Positions 40,903-50,154 of a DNA stretch of 50,155 bases are shown piece by piece; within the stretch, counting starts at the first letter, position 1; every line of letters starts with the position of its first letter. The stretch spans positions 1 through 50,155 of the forward strand of contig CANJMY010000019.1 in assembly GCA_947475315.1 (NCBI GenBank), written 5' to 3'. This DNA comes from Pseudomonadota bacterium. GTDB lineage: Bacteria; Myxococcota_A; UBA796; GCA-2862545. Below the pieces are notes generated by a model that saw only the letters and a list, made by a program, of their open reading frames with translations, was not told the DNA's origin and did not search any database. Both the position numbers and the translations under genes were made by a program.

Positions 40903-42765
40903 CTACGAAGCGCGTCGACGACGACGCGCGACGAGCAGCGCCGCCAGTGCACCGAGCGCGCCAGACGACGAGCCCGGCGTCGCGCAGCCGCCACCGCCAA
41001 AGTAGCCCGCCGTGCCGTCGGTCCCGTTGCCGATCTCGTCGGGGTCCAGGTACGCGGGGACGCCGTCAAAGTCGCCGTCGCCCGTGCCTTCGTCCGCGTC
41101 GGCGTGGTGATCGCCGTCGTCGTCGCGGTCCTTGTTGTTGGGGTGACCGTCGTCGTCGAGGTCGAAGTCCGCGGGGGACGTGCCCTCGGGGTACTCGGAC
41201 GCGGGGCGGTCGCAGGTCTCCGTCAGCGTCGGGATACCGTCGCCGTCGTCGTCGTCGTCGAGCGAGTCCGCGAGACCGTCGGCGTCGTAGTCGCCCGAAG
41301 AACCATCCGCGCGGCTCTCGGCGCCGTCCAGCAGGCAGTCGCCGTCGCTGTCGGGGTTGAGCGGGTCCGACGGCGAGTGGAAGAACTCGACGTCGTCGCG
41401 CAGGCCGTCCTCGTCGGAGTCAGCCTTGACCGGGTCGGTGCCGGTGACGCAGGTCTCCTGCACGTCGAACAGCGTGTCGCCGTCGCCGTCCACCGTGCCG
41501 TCCACGACCTCCATGGTGAGCGTGCCCGACGTGGCGAGCCCGAGCCAGGTGAAGGTGTCCATCCAGGCGTTGTTGCCCTTGGAGGCGCCCGAGAAGTTGC
41601 CCCACGCGCGGCTGTTGCCGTTCGGGTCGGTCGGCTGGTTGTAGGCGCCAGACGACAGGCCTGCGGCGCCCGACGTCACCAAGGACGCCTCGCCGTTGGG
41701 GAGCAGCACGTCGCCCGCGGCGACCGCCGCGTCGTTCCAGAACATCGACAGGCCGCGGCGCGTGTTGCCGCCCTGGTACTCGAACAGGCGGACGCCCGGG
41801 TAGAGCGTCTCCATGTCTCGGACCACGTAGTGCAGCTCGCCCACGCTGAGCGACACGCGGCAGTCGTAGGTGCCGGTCGCGAGGGTGTCGCCGAACTGAT
41901 CCTTGCCGTCGAACGTGACGCGGTTGGCGCCGTTGGTCGCCGCGCCGGTGAGGTGCAGGTCCTCGTCGCCGGCCACGTTGAACACGCCGTCGCCGTCCAG
42001 GTCACACACCAGGTGCCAAGCGCCCTCGACGTTGCTGTCGAAGGTAAACGCGCCGTCGTAGAGGCCCGGCGCCATCGCCGTGCAGCTGCCGGCGTCCACC
42101 GAGAAGTCGACGTTCTGAATCGTCGGCGTCAACGGGTTGAGCGACGCGCTCTCGGGGGGGCGGATGTAGACGGCGAGGTTGCCGTGGTAGCCCTGGCCCA
42201 CGTCCGGCACGCTGCGGCCCGGCGCGCTGAGCAGGCCGCGGTTGGACGCCTCGACCCTGTACAGGTAGCCGCCAAGGCCCTCGGCCTTGATCTCGATCAC
42301 GCCGTCACGATCCGACGATCCGCCATTCACCAGCGCGTAGAAGGAGCGGTTCAGCGCGCTCGACGGGCCAAACGACGACGAGTCGAAGCGCCAGTCGTCC
42401 GACCACAGGCGGCCGCCGGTGGCGCTGGGCACGGAGAGGTCCCAGTGGGCGATGCGCGCCGACCACACGAAGCGCCACGCGCCGGACTGATCCGGGTTGA
42501 TGGTGTCGCCGCTGTGGAACGTGCCGGCGGCGGTGCCGTCGGGACGGATCACGTCCACGTCCGCGTCACCGGTGTAGACGATGACCTCGCTCGCGTCACG
42601 CAGCACGTCGACGTACACCGCCGACTGCGGCATCAGGAAGTCGACCTGCGGCAGATCGAGGGAGCCCTCCGCGTGGGCGACGCCAGACGCGCCGAGCGTC
42701 AGGACGACCAGCGGAACACCAAGCAAGAACGGGCGACGCGCGAGCGCGCGTGTGCGGGCGATCAC
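40903..42765 (-). CDS. Secreted protein with calcium-binding repeats and MYXO-CTERM-like tail
   Basis: This 620-aa protein has a signal peptide (cleavage after GVAHA, about 32) and a beta-rich exported body of about 400 residues. A thrombospondin type 3-like Asp-rich region (about 430-585, with repeats such as DSDEDGLRDD and DDDDDGDGIP) should bind calcium. The end is GGGGCATPGSSS, a hydrophobic helix and RRRRR, the MYXO-CTERM sorting signal used by myxosortases; the Cys in the GGC block would become the lipid-bearing end. It is probably displayed on the outer surface. GTG 42765 overlaps the stop of the OmpA-like gene (GTGA), so the two are coupled. Confidence 0.85.
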   Translation of the reverse strand: MIARTRALARRPFLLGVPLVVLTLGASGVAHAEGSLDLPQVDFLMPQSAVYVDVLRDASEVIVYTGDADVDVIRPDGTAAGTFHSGDTINPDQSGAWRFVWSARIAHWDLSVPSATGGRLWSDDWRFDSSSFGPSSALNRSFYALVNGGSSDRDGVIEIKAEGLGGYLYRVEASNRGLLSAPGRSVPDVGQGYHGNLAVYIRPPESASLNPLTPTIQNVDFSVDAGSCTAMAPGLYDGAFTFDSNVEGAWHLVCDLDGDGVFNVAGDEDLHLTGAATNGANRVTFDGKDQFGDTLATGTYDCRVSLSVGELHYVVRDMETLYPGVRLFEYQGGNTRRGLSMFWNDAAVAAGDVLLPNGEASLVTSGAAGLSSGAYNQPTDPNGNSRAWGNFSGASKGNNAWMDTFTWLGLATSGTLTMEVVDGTVDGDGDTLFDVQETCVTGTDPVKADSDEDGLRDDVEFFHSPSDPLNPDSDGDCLLDGAESRADGSSGDYDADGLADSLDDDDDGDGIPTLTETCDRPASEYPEGTSPADFDLDDDGHPNNKDRDDDGDHHADADEGTGDGDFDGVPAYLDPDEIGNGTDGTAGYFGGGGCATPGSSSGALGALAALLVARRRRRAS

Positions 42766-44690
42766 TGTCCACCTCCCTGCTCGATCTGCTGTTTGGCCTT
42801 GTCGAGCAGCGTAAACACCACCCGACGGTTGAGCGCACGACCGGCGGCCGTGTCGTTCGTGGCGATGGGCCGCGACTCGCCGAAGCCGCGCGCGAGGAGC
42901 TGCTCCTCGGGTACGCCGCGCTCGATCAGGTAGTCGCGAACCGAGTTGGCGCGCGCGTCGGACAGGTCAAGGTTGCCGTCGTCCGACCCCTGGTCGTCGG
43001 TGTGGCCCTCGATCAGCACGCGGCCGACCTTGTTCGCCACAATGGTGTCCGCGACCTCGTTGAGCAGGTCGAAGGACTCCTTCTTGATCGTGGCGAGGCC
43101 CTCGTCGAAGTAGACCTTGTCGAGGATCTTGAGCTCCTTGGCGCCGACTTCGACGCGGGTGGGGAGCAGCTGCGTGCGGATGACCGCCTGACCCTGGGGG
43201 TCGACGGTGACCTCCTGACGGTACACGCGGTAGCCAGGCGCCTCAACGTAGACGTTGTAGGTGCCGGGGCCGACCGGATGGTCCGCCTTGCCGGTGGTGC
43301 CGAGCGGGTAGCCGTCGGAGTCGGCGCAGCCGAGCATGCGCGAGGTGGGCTCCCACCGGGCGACCGCGCCGGTGACCGGGCGTCCCTGGTTGCCGGTCAG
43401 GTCGTACGTGACGTGACCGGTGCGCACCGCGCGGAGCGCGACGTCCAGCGCGTTGTTGCCCTGGTTCAGCGTCGCGGAGCCGTCGCCGATCAAGCAGTCA
43501 CCCAGCGTCGCGCTGACGTCGTAGGTGGCGCCTGGTGGCAGGTCGGAGGACACGTGCGCGTCGGACGTGGACGTGAAGGTCTCACCCGCGTCCGCGCCGC
43601 GCTTCACCAACTCGACGTCCGCGCCGACCACCGCCTTGCCGTCCCACATCATGCGCACCGACAGCGCGGACAGGGAGTCAGGGCAGCCGTCGTTGTCCTG
43701 GTAGCCGTTGGGGGTCTCGGGATCGTCCGGGCACTTGTCCGCGGTGTCGAGCACGCCGTCCTGGTCGCGATCCGACGGGGTCGGGGCCTCGATCTTGCCG
43801 TAGCCCAGGCCGATAAAGGCGCGCGCGCGCGGGGCGCCCACGCCGGGGCTCACGCCGACCGCGCCGCCGAACAGCAGGTTCAAGCCGTTCGCCTGACGGT
43901 TGCGGAGCGTGAGCGTGAGCTCCATGGGGGACTCGGTCAGCGCGTGCCCGTTGTTCTTGGCGAGCGCGACGGCGAGGTTGCCTTCCAGGGTGAGCGAGGT
44001 CGTCTTGGCGACGAGGTAGCCCAGGCCCAGGCCCGCGGTGAACTGGTCGGCGCCAGCGAGGTTGTCCAGTTCGACTTTGGGCACGAACTGGGCGCCCGCC
44101 TCACCGGTCCAGGTGAACCCACCCACCGCGTACGACGCCGCGAGGCTGCCGCCGCCGGCAAGGAAGCTCTGGCCGAGGAACTTCTTCTCAGCGCCCAGCG
44201 GGGCGTCCAGGTGGCCGTAGACCGCCAGCCCGAACCCGTGCTCGTCCGCCTTGGGGATGAGGATGGGGATCATCGCCGTGGCGCGCAGATCACCCATGGC
44301 GACGCCTTGGTAGGCGCCCTGCCGGTCGAACGACGCGAAGTAGACGGGCGCGGCGATGTCCAGGCGGAAGCGCTCATGGAAGCTCACGCCAGCCGACACG
44401 TTCAGCGCGACGACGTTGTCCAGCCAGGGCGTACGCACCTTAGTGCCGTCCGCCAGGACGTCGTGGCGAACCAGTGGCTGGTTGGCGTACTCGAACACGC
44501 CGCCCACCCAGCCGTCCCACTGGGTCAGGCGCCCAGGACGGTTCACACGCAGGGGATCTCGAAGATCACCGTCGTACGCCGCAAGGAACAGGTCATGGGC
44601 ATCGAAGAACCGGGTTGTCCCCGACGCTCCGTCCTGCGCCCACGCGCTACCGGACAGCGCCAGGGCCAGGATCACGCCAGTTGACAGCAT
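42762..44690 (-). CDS. OmpA-family outer membrane protein with thrombospondin type 3 repeat
   Basis: The product is 642 aa. A signal peptide (to about 18, GSAWA|Q) precedes a beta-barrel-like region of some 270 residues. A short calcium-binding repeat (DRDQDGVLDTADKCPDDPE) follows, then carboxypeptidase-like or adhesion beta-sandwiches. The C-terminal OmpA domain (about 540-625) carries the peptidoglycan-binding block IEGHTDDQGSDDGNLDLS and ARGFGESRPI. It should link the outer membrane to peptidoglycan. ATG 44690 was chosen with GGGAGA 7 nt upstream. The MYXO-CTERM gene follows with a 4-nt overlap, so both are likely secreted partners. Confidence 0.9.
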   Translation of the reverse strand: MLSTGVILALALSGSAWAQDGASGTTRFFDAHDLFLAAYDGDLRDPLRVNRPGRLTQWDGWVGGVFEYANQPLVRHDVLADGTKVRTPWLDNVVALNVSAGVSFHERFRLDIAAPVYFASFDRQGAYQGVAMGDLRATAMIPILIPKADEHGFGLAVYGHLDAPLGAEKKFLGQSFLAGGGSLAASYAVGGFTWTGEAGAQFVPKVELDNLAGADQFTAGLGLGYLVAKTTSLTLEGNLAVALAKNNGHALTESPMELTLTLRNRQANGLNLLFGGAVGVSPGVGAPRARAFIGLGYGKIEAPTPSDRDQDGVLDTADKCPDDPETPNGYQDNDGCPDSLSALSVRMMWDGKAVVGADVELVKRGADAGETFTSTSDAHVSSDLPPGATYDVSATLGDCLIGDGSATLNQGNNALDVALRAVRTGHVTYDLTGNQGRPVTGAVARWEPTSRMLGCADSDGYPLGTTGKADHPVGPGTYNVYVEAPGYRVYRQEVTVDPQGQAVIRTQLLPTRVEVGAKELKILDKVYFDEGLATIKKESFDLLNEVADTIVANKVGRVLIEGHTDDQGSDDGNLDLSDARANSVRDYLIERGVPEEQLLARGFGESRPIATNDTAAGRALNRRVVFTLLDKAKQQIEQGGGQ

Positions 44691-44712
44691 GAAGTCTCCC
44701 ACGAGGGGCAAT

Positions 44713-44741
44713 TGCATACCGAATTCTGACGATCCTCACAA
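44713..44741 (-). promoter_or_regulatory. Candidate sigma-70 promoter for the OmpA-like gene
   Basis: On the minus strand, TTGTGA and TATGCA are separated by exactly 17 bp and end 23 bp before the OmpA-like ATG. The surrounding 44700-44760 is clearly AT-richer than the coding DNA. The -10 match is modest (3/6). Confidence 0.35.
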
Positions 44742-44809
44742 GGTCCCAGGCCGTAATCCAACCACCGGCCTGCCCGCTCTGGCGGGGGGAGGGCCGCAGA
44801 TGCGGCGCG

Positions 44810-47800
44810 TCAGAGCTTCCAGCCGAGCTCCAGGCCGAGCGACCAGCCCGGCCGACGCGACTCGATCACCTCGTCGCCGAGCGTGAAGGTCCGCTTGGAG
44901 TCAAGCAGGTTCTTGCCGGACAACTTGACGTCGAAGCCCTTCGCGATCTTGGCGCCGAACACGACGTCGAGTGCGTGGAATGGCATCTCGCGGCTGTCCG
45001 GCAGGCCGAACGAGCCGACCTCCGAGATGCGGGGCCCGAACACGTTGTACAAGATCGCGGCGTTGATCCCCAGATCGGGGTTGTCGTAGCCGACCTGCGC
45101 GTTCACCACCCACGGGCTCTGCCCCTGGAGCGGTCGGATGTTGTTGGTCTGCGCGCCGGCGTTGGTGTCGTCGAGCTCGACGCGGGAGCGGATGAGCGCC
45201 GCGTTTGCCGCCACGTAGAGGTCGCGCAGCGCAGGCGACGCGAACTCAAAGCCCTTGCGGACCTCGAATTCGAGGCCCAAGTTCGTGGCGCGCAGCGCGT
45301 TGGTGTACGTCAGCGCCTCGTCGGAGCCGATGATCACCAGGTTCTCGATCGGGTTGGTGAACAGCTTGGCGAAGCCACTGACCGACACGACGTCGCCTCG
45401 GTCGGGGAACCACTCCCAGCGCAGGTCGATGTTGTCGATCAGCGCGCGCTTGAGCTCGGGGTTGCCGAAGTTCGGTCGGCCGCCCGTGACGTCGACGTAG
45501 GCTGCAGGCGACAGCTCGCGGAACTCGGGGCGCGACAGCGTGCGGCCGTAGCCGGCGCGGATGTCCATGTCGTCGCGTGGCTTGAAGGTCAGCGTGACCG
45601 CAGGAAGCACGTCGGTGGTCGCCAGATCGCTGACGATCGGCTTGCCATCCGGGTTGAACAGCTCGAACGTCGTGACCTGCTGCTTGCTGCTCTCGACGCG
45701 CAGACCGGCCATCACCTCAAACCAGGACGTGACCGGGATCTCCGCGAGCGCGTAGCCCGAGATCACCCGCTGCCCTGCGAAGTAGTTGTCCGTCGCCTGC
45801 GTGATCTCCTTGATCTGGAAGCCATCGGGCGAGATGGCGTCCTGGGTGAAGATCTGCTCGGCGTCCGCTTGCAGCGCGTCCGAGTTCTTGTCGCCCTTGT
45901 TCAGGAACGAGAAGCGGCGGGTGTCCACGTTGCGGTTCTTGTCGATGAGCGACGCGCCCATCTTCACGCGCCCCTCGGAGTCCTTGCGGACGAGGAACGG
46001 GACGGTCACGTTGAGCGCGGCTTCGTGGGTGTCGTCGCCCAAGATGCTGAAGAAGCGCGAGTTGGAGTCGCCGTCGCGGCTGGACAGGCGGAAGGCGCCC
46101 GCGTTGGCGTCCCAGTCGTAGCGGTTCTCGCGGCGGTCGGGCTCAAGGCGGCTTGCCCGCGCGAACTCGTAGCGCCAATCGATCTTGCTGGGGTGCTCAC
46201 CGGTGGCCAGTTCGTGGGTGCCCTGCACCTGCTGCACGATGAGCATACGCTCGATCCACCGGATGCGGCTGACCTTGATGTCGTAGCCGTCGTCCGGGTA
46301 GTTGCCCTGGAACACGCGGCTCTCGTCGTCCGTGTTGCGCAGGAGCATCGTCGTGGCGGAGATCTCCTGGCCCTCGGCCGGCTTCGCGCCCAACGTCAGC
46401 AGCCCGCTCATGCGGACGCGGTTGTTGGTCTGGTTGAAGTCGTAGAAGGTGTTCTCGATCGGCTCGCCCTGCGACACGTCGTAGTAGTGGTGGGCGTACT
46501 GATCCGACTGCCACTCGTTGCCGTACGAGAACGCGAGCAGCGCGCCGACCGGGCGGCCGCCGAGCTTGAAGCCGTTGCCCAGCGTGATGTTGAGGCCCAC
46601 GTCCGGCGCGACCAGCTTGCCGTGCGGCGTCCACACGTTCTGGAATGCGCGACCGAGCGTCTGGAGCTCGTCGGCGGTGTAGCCGGTGGTCGAGAAGCGA
46701 TCCTTCTCCTTGAGCGGCGACTCCTCGCTCGCCGCGACCACGGACGCGGGCTCGGCGCGCGTGCCGTTGTCCATGCCGAGGAAGTCGGTGGGGCCGCGAT
46801 CGTAGATCAGGCCTTGCTGGAAGGAGGTACCGCCGCGCACCAGCGACGACACGCTCACCTTCACGACGGGGCCGCTCGGGAACGCGAGCGTGCGGAGCAG
46901 CACGACGCCGCCGCCGAACTCGCCGGGCATGTCGGGCGAGAAGGTCTTCTGCACGACCACGCTCTCCAGCACGCTCGCCGGGAACATGTCGAGGGGGACG
47001 ACGCGACGCTCGGGCTCGGGGCTCGGGAGCTGCGCGCCATTGACGATGGTCATCGAATAGCGCTCACCGAGGCCTCGCACGTAGACGTACTTGCCGTCGA
47101 CGAGCGTGAGACCCGTCACGCGGCGGAGCGCCGAGGCGGCGCTGCTGTCGCCGCTGCGCGACATCTGCTCGGCGCCCAGCACGTCCGCGACCACGCTGCT
47201 CTCCCGGCGCTCGTCGAGGAGGGCCGCCGTGTTGCCGGTGACCTTGGGCGCGTGGACCGTGAAGTCCTCGAGCGCGAGCCCGGCGGGCACCAGCACGATC
47301 GAGACCTCGGTCGGCTTGCCCTCGGCGAGGACCACGTCAGGGAAAGACTGAGCGGCGTAGGCGCTCGCGACGATCGACAGCTCCCAGCTGCCCACCGGGA
47401 GCTCGATCGAGAAGTGGCCCTGCGCGTCGGTGACGGCCTCGTCATTGCGACCGCGGACGAACACGCGCGCGCCGCGCACGGCCGTGCCGTCGGCGTCCGA
47501 CTTGATCGTCCCAGACAGCGTGCTGCGCGGACGCGAGGCCTCGTCCACCGAGGGTGCGACCTGCTCAGCGGGCACCTCGTTGGTAGACGAGAGCGGCGCG
47601 TCCTCGTGGCTCCAGGTGATGAGCAGCTCGCTGGACTTGCCAGGCTCGACGCGGATGCTGCCCGCGGAGCGCGTCACGCCGTCCACGCCGACGACCGACA
47701 CGGGCCACGTGCCCGCCGCCACCGACACCACGAAGCGACCGGCCGCGTCCGTGGCGCCCGACGACTCACCCACGCGCACGACCAGACCGGAGAGCGGCGC

Positions 47801-47905
47801 GCCCGAGCCGTGCTCGAACACCACACCCACAACCTGCCCGTCTGCCTCCTGCGCGTACGCGGAGAGCGGCATGGCGAGCACGGCGGCCCACCCCAAGCGT
47901 CGCAT
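44810..47905 (-). CDS. TonB-dependent outer membrane receptor with two carboxypeptidase-like N-terminal domains
   Basis: The product is 1,031 aa. A signal peptide (to about 19, SAYAQ) is followed by two beta-sandwich regulatory-like domains (about 22-100 and 130-210). The plug domain (about 240-360) contains LTLVDGKYVYVRGLGERY and ERRVVPLDMFP. The barrel (about 400-1031) ends in a beta strand SLGLELGWKL, as outer-membrane proteins require. It would import a large or complex ligand using energy from TonB. ATG 47905 overlaps the stop of the TPR gene by 1 nt (TGATG). ExbD, TonB and a TPR protein are encoded just upstream in the same direction. The substrate is unknown; the extra N-terminal domains resemble SusC-like or transducer-type receptors. 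Confidence 0.92.
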   Translation of the reverse strand: MRRLGWAAVLAMPLSAYAQEADGQVVGVVFEHGSGAPLSGLVVRVGESSGATDAAGRFVVSVAAGTWPVSVVGVDGVTRSAGSIRVEPGKSSELLITWSHEDAPLSSTNEVPAEQVAPSVDEASRPRSTLSGTIKSDADGTAVRGARVFVRGRNDEAVTDAQGHFSIELPVGSWELSIVASAYAAQSFPDVVLAEGKPTEVSIVLVPAGLALEDFTVHAPKVTGNTAALLDERRESSVVADVLGAEQMSRSGDSSAASALRRVTGLTLVDGKYVYVRGLGERYSMTIVNGAQLPSPEPERRVVPLDMFPASVLESVVVQKTFSPDMPGEFGGGVVLLRTLAFPSGPVVKVSVSSLVRGGTSFQQGLIYDRGPTDFLGMDNGTRAEPASVVAASEESPLKEKDRFSTTGYTADELQTLGRAFQNVWTPHGKLVAPDVGLNITLGNGFKLGGRPVGALLAFSYGNEWQSDQYAHHYYDVSQGEPIENTFYDFNQTNNRVRMSGLLTLGAKPAEGQEISATTMLLRNTDDESRVFQGNYPDDGYDIKVSRIRWIERMLIVQQVQGTHELATGEHPSKIDWRYEFARASRLEPDRRENRYDWDANAGAFRLSSRDGDSNSRFFSILGDDTHEAALNVTVPFLVRKDSEGRVKMGASLIDKNRNVDTRRFSFLNKGDKNSDALQADAEQIFTQDAISPDGFQIKEITQATDNYFAGQRVISGYALAEIPVTSWFEVMAGLRVESSKQQVTTFELFNPDGKPIVSDLATTDVLPAVTLTFKPRDDMDIRAGYGRTLSRPEFRELSPAAYVDVTGGRPNFGNPELKRALIDNIDLRWEWFPDRGDVVSVSGFAKLFTNPIENLVIIGSDEALTYTNALRATNLGLEFEVRKGFEFASPALRDLYVAANAALIRSRVELDDTNAGAQTNNIRPLQGQSPWVVNAQVGYDNPDLGINAAILYNVFGPRISEVGSFGLPDSREMPFHALDVVFGAKIAKGFDVKLSGKNLLDSKRTFTLGDEVIESRRPGWSLGLELGWKL

Positions 47906-49053
47906 CACGGGCAACCTCCGGCGGCGCCGCGGCACGCGCTCATGGCTTCACGGAGCGCCGTGGCGTCGCGGAACACGCGAGGGTCGGCGATGCCTTGGAG
48001 GTGCCGCTCGGCCCGGTCCACGTCGCCCAGCTCAAACGCGCTGTAGGCGAGCGCGTAGCGGACGCCGTCGTCCTTCCCAAGCGAGAGGCGATCCAGGCGA
48101 TCCTCGAGCGACAGCGCGCGCGACCAGTCCGCCTGCTCGACGTACAAGCCAAGGCGCTGGCGGGCCTTCTCGGCGGGGTCCACGACGCGCCCGTTGAAGT
48201 ACAGCGCGCGGTCGAGCTGCCCGGCCTGACGCGCCGCCTCAGCCGCCGCGACAAACAGCGCCGGATCGACCTCGGCCGCGACGCCCAGGATGTCCGCGGC
48301 GATCGAGGCGTGACCCGTCTGCAGGTAGAGCCGACCCAGCAGCTTCGACACGTTGACGCTGTCCGGGAAGCGCATGCGTGCCTCCTCCAGCAGCGCGATA
48401 GCCTCTTGCTCCTCGCCCGCGTTGCGCATCGCCTCGGCGAGGCCGAGCCACGCGGTGCGATCGCCCGGCTGCTTGGCGAGCCACGCGCGGCCCTGGCTCA
48501 CGGCCTCCTGGTAGAGCCCCAGCGACACGAGCAGGGCGATCTTCTGGCGGCCAAATTCCAGCTCGGCCGGGAAGCGAGCCTCGCCGTCGGCGAGCGCGCT
48601 CCACGCCTCGCGCGGGTGCACTAGGTCCACCTGGGCGCGCGCGAGCAGCAGCCACGAGCCTGCCAGGACCTTCCCCGCCTCGCCCGACGCGGCGATTGCG
48701 TCGACCGCGGCCTGCGGATCCTTGGTCTCCAGCAGCGCGCGCGCGAGGTGCAGGTTCACCAGAGGGTCCGCCTCCTTCTGTGCGAGCGCCTGGCGGAAGT
48801 CCTCGATGGCCTGCTCGAAGAGGTTGGCGTGCGCGCGGACCAGGCCGCGCAGCGTGTAGAAGCGGGCCTTGTCGAGCCGACGATCGGCCACGTCCACGTC
48901 GGCGAGCACGCGCTCAGCGCGGTCCCAGTGACCGTCGCTCACCATCAGCGCGGCGAGCTCGACCGGATCCACGTCCTGCGGCTCTTCGGCGATGGCTGGC
49001 TTCAGCCACAGCGCCAGCGCAGCGGCCAAGATCAGACGCACGTTGGGTCCCAC
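47905..49053 (-). CDS. Exported TPR-repeat protein of the TonB system
   Basis: This 382-aa protein has a signal peptide (to about 22, PAIAE) and about eight TPR-like helix pairs, for example LFEQAIEDFRQALAQKEADP and AREAWSALADG-type motifs. It ends with a Cys-rich short tail (ACRGAAGGCP). TPR proteins with this context can be adaptors between TonB and receptors. GTG 49053 follows GGAG 8 nt upstream and lies 3 bp after the TonB stop; the gene shares 1 nt with the receptor start. This places it firmly in the operon. Confidence 0.7.
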   Translation of the reverse strand: MGPNVRLILAAALALWLKPAIAEEPQDVDPVELAALMVSDGHWDRAERVLADVDVADRRLDKARFYTLRGLVRAHANLFEQAIEDFRQALAQKEADPLVNLHLARALLETKDPQAAVDAIAASGEAGKVLAGSWLLLARAQVDLVHPREAWSALADGEARFPAELEFGRQKIALLVSLGLYQEAVSQGRAWLAKQPGDRTAWLGLAEAMRNAGEEQEAIALLEEARMRFPDSVNVSKLLGRLYLQTGHASIAADILGVAAEVDPALFVAAAEAARQAGQLDRALYFNGRVVDPAEKARQRLGLYVEQADWSRALSLEDRLDRLSLGKDDGVRYALAYSAFELGDVDRAERHLQGIADPRVFRDATALREAMSACRGAAGGCP

Positions 49054-49056
49054 GGC

Positions 49057-49707
49057 TTACTCCAACTCGAAGCGCAAGGTCTGGCGTACGCGGACGGCGA
49101 CGGGCGCGCCCTGGTACATGGCGGGCTCAAACCGCCACTGCTTGATCGCGTCCATGGCCGCGGCCTCGAACACACCCGAGGGCTGCGCCTCGAGCACGCG
49201 CACGTCCTGCACGGATCCGTCGTTGCTCACGCGGAGCGAGAGCGTGACGAAGCCGGTGATCGCCGAAGCGCGCGCACGCGCCGGGTAGTCCGGCTGCACG
49301 CGACTGGACGGGCGCGGCGGCACGTCGACCGCGTCCTCGTTCATCACCGTCTGAGACACGTCACCGACGATCGAGCGCGTCGCCTCGTCGAGCGCACCGC
49401 CCAGACCCGGCAGACCAAAGTCCATGCCGGCGAGGCCCGGCGCGAACGCGGCGCTGGGAGGAGGCGCGGCCTTGGCGGCGCGGGCCGTGGCGGCTTGCCG
49501 CGGACGGGCGGCGGCGCTGCGCGGCGGCGGCTTGCTCGAAGACGGCACGTCGAAGCTCACGACCTTGACGGCCGTCTCGGTCTTCTTGTCGGTGTTGATG
49601 TGCTTCATCAGGTCGAGCACGGCGGACGTGGCCGACAGCCCGACCACGACGCCGACGACGCCCATGAAGCGCCGGAACCACACGAAGCCGTTGCTCTGGG
49701 CGTTCAC
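49057..49707 (-). CDS. tonB: TonB energy transducer
   Basis: This 216-aa protein has an N-terminal membrane anchor (about 13-33), a Pro/Ala/Lys-rich periplasmic stretch and a C-terminal TonB domain (about 140-216) with VQPDYPARARAS and the closing strand VRVRQTLRFELE. It would contact the TonB box of the co-encoded receptor. GTG 49707 lies one base after the exbD stop, so the genes are coupled. Confidence 0.88.
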   Translation of the reverse strand: MNAQSNGFVWFRRFMGVVGVVVGLSATSAVLDLMKHINTDKKTETAVKVVSFDVPSSSKPPPRSAAARPRQAATARAAKAAPPPSAAFAPGLAGMDFGLPGLGGALDEATRSIVGDVSQTVMNEDAVDVPPRPSSRVQPDYPARARASAITGFVTLSLRVSNDGSVQDVRVLEAQPSGVFEAAAMDAIKQWRFEPAMYQGAPVAVRVRQTLRFELE

Positions 49708-49708
49708 G

Positions 49709-50116
49709 TCAGCCGCCTTCTGCGTCCGTGATCACGCCCACATCCGACGCGCCGGCCAGGCGGCACTGGTCGACCACCTCGATCAGCTTGTCGGCCGAGA
49801 CGCGGCGGTCCGTCACCACGAGCACGCTGCCGTCACCCTGCTCGCGCAGGAAGTCGCGCACGCGCCCCTGCAGCGCCCAGGGCTTCACCGGCACGTCGCC
49901 CACCCACAGCGCGCCGTTGCGGTCCAAGGTCACGCGCAGGGCCGAGGACTTGGGCGTGGAGCCGCTGGAGGCCGACGGGCGCTCGATGTCGACCTTGGTC
50001 TCCTGGGTGAACTTGGCGGTGAGCATGAAGAAGATCAGCAACACCATCATGACATCGATGAGCGGCGTGACGTTGAGGTCGGCCTTCTCTTCGGCGGGGC
50101 GGCTCTTCAGGAGCAT
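49709..50116 (-). CDS. exbD: ExbD/TolR-family biopolymer transport protein
   Basis: This 135-aa protein has the family start DLNVTPLIDVMMVLLIFFML, with the Asp in the membrane helix that forms the proton path (about residue 22), then a small periplasmic domain. It works with an ExbB-type partner to energise TonB. ATG 50116 follows AAGGAGG about 6 nt upstream, a strong ribosome binding site. Confidence 0.93.
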   Translation of the reverse strand: MLLKSRPAEEKADLNVTPLIDVMMVLLIFFMLTAKFTQETKVDIERPSASSGSTPKSSALRVTLDRNGALWVGDVPVKPWALQGRVRDFLREQGDGSVLVVTDRRVSADKLIEVVDQCRLAGASDVGVITDAEGG

Positions 50117-50154
50117 GACGCCTCCTTGGCGGCGAGGTGCTCGACCACCGCGTC
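50107..50154 (-). CDS. 3' end of a further gene upstream of exbD
   Basis: The minus strand carries an open frame from the window edge to a TGA at 50107-50109, ending DAVVEHLAAKEASCS. It overlaps the exbD start by 10 nt, as expected for a coupled operon gene, perhaps ExbB or a second ExbD. With only 15 codons in view, neither identity nor reality is certain. Confidence 0.3.
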   Translation of the reverse strand, partial: DAVVEHLAAKEASCS

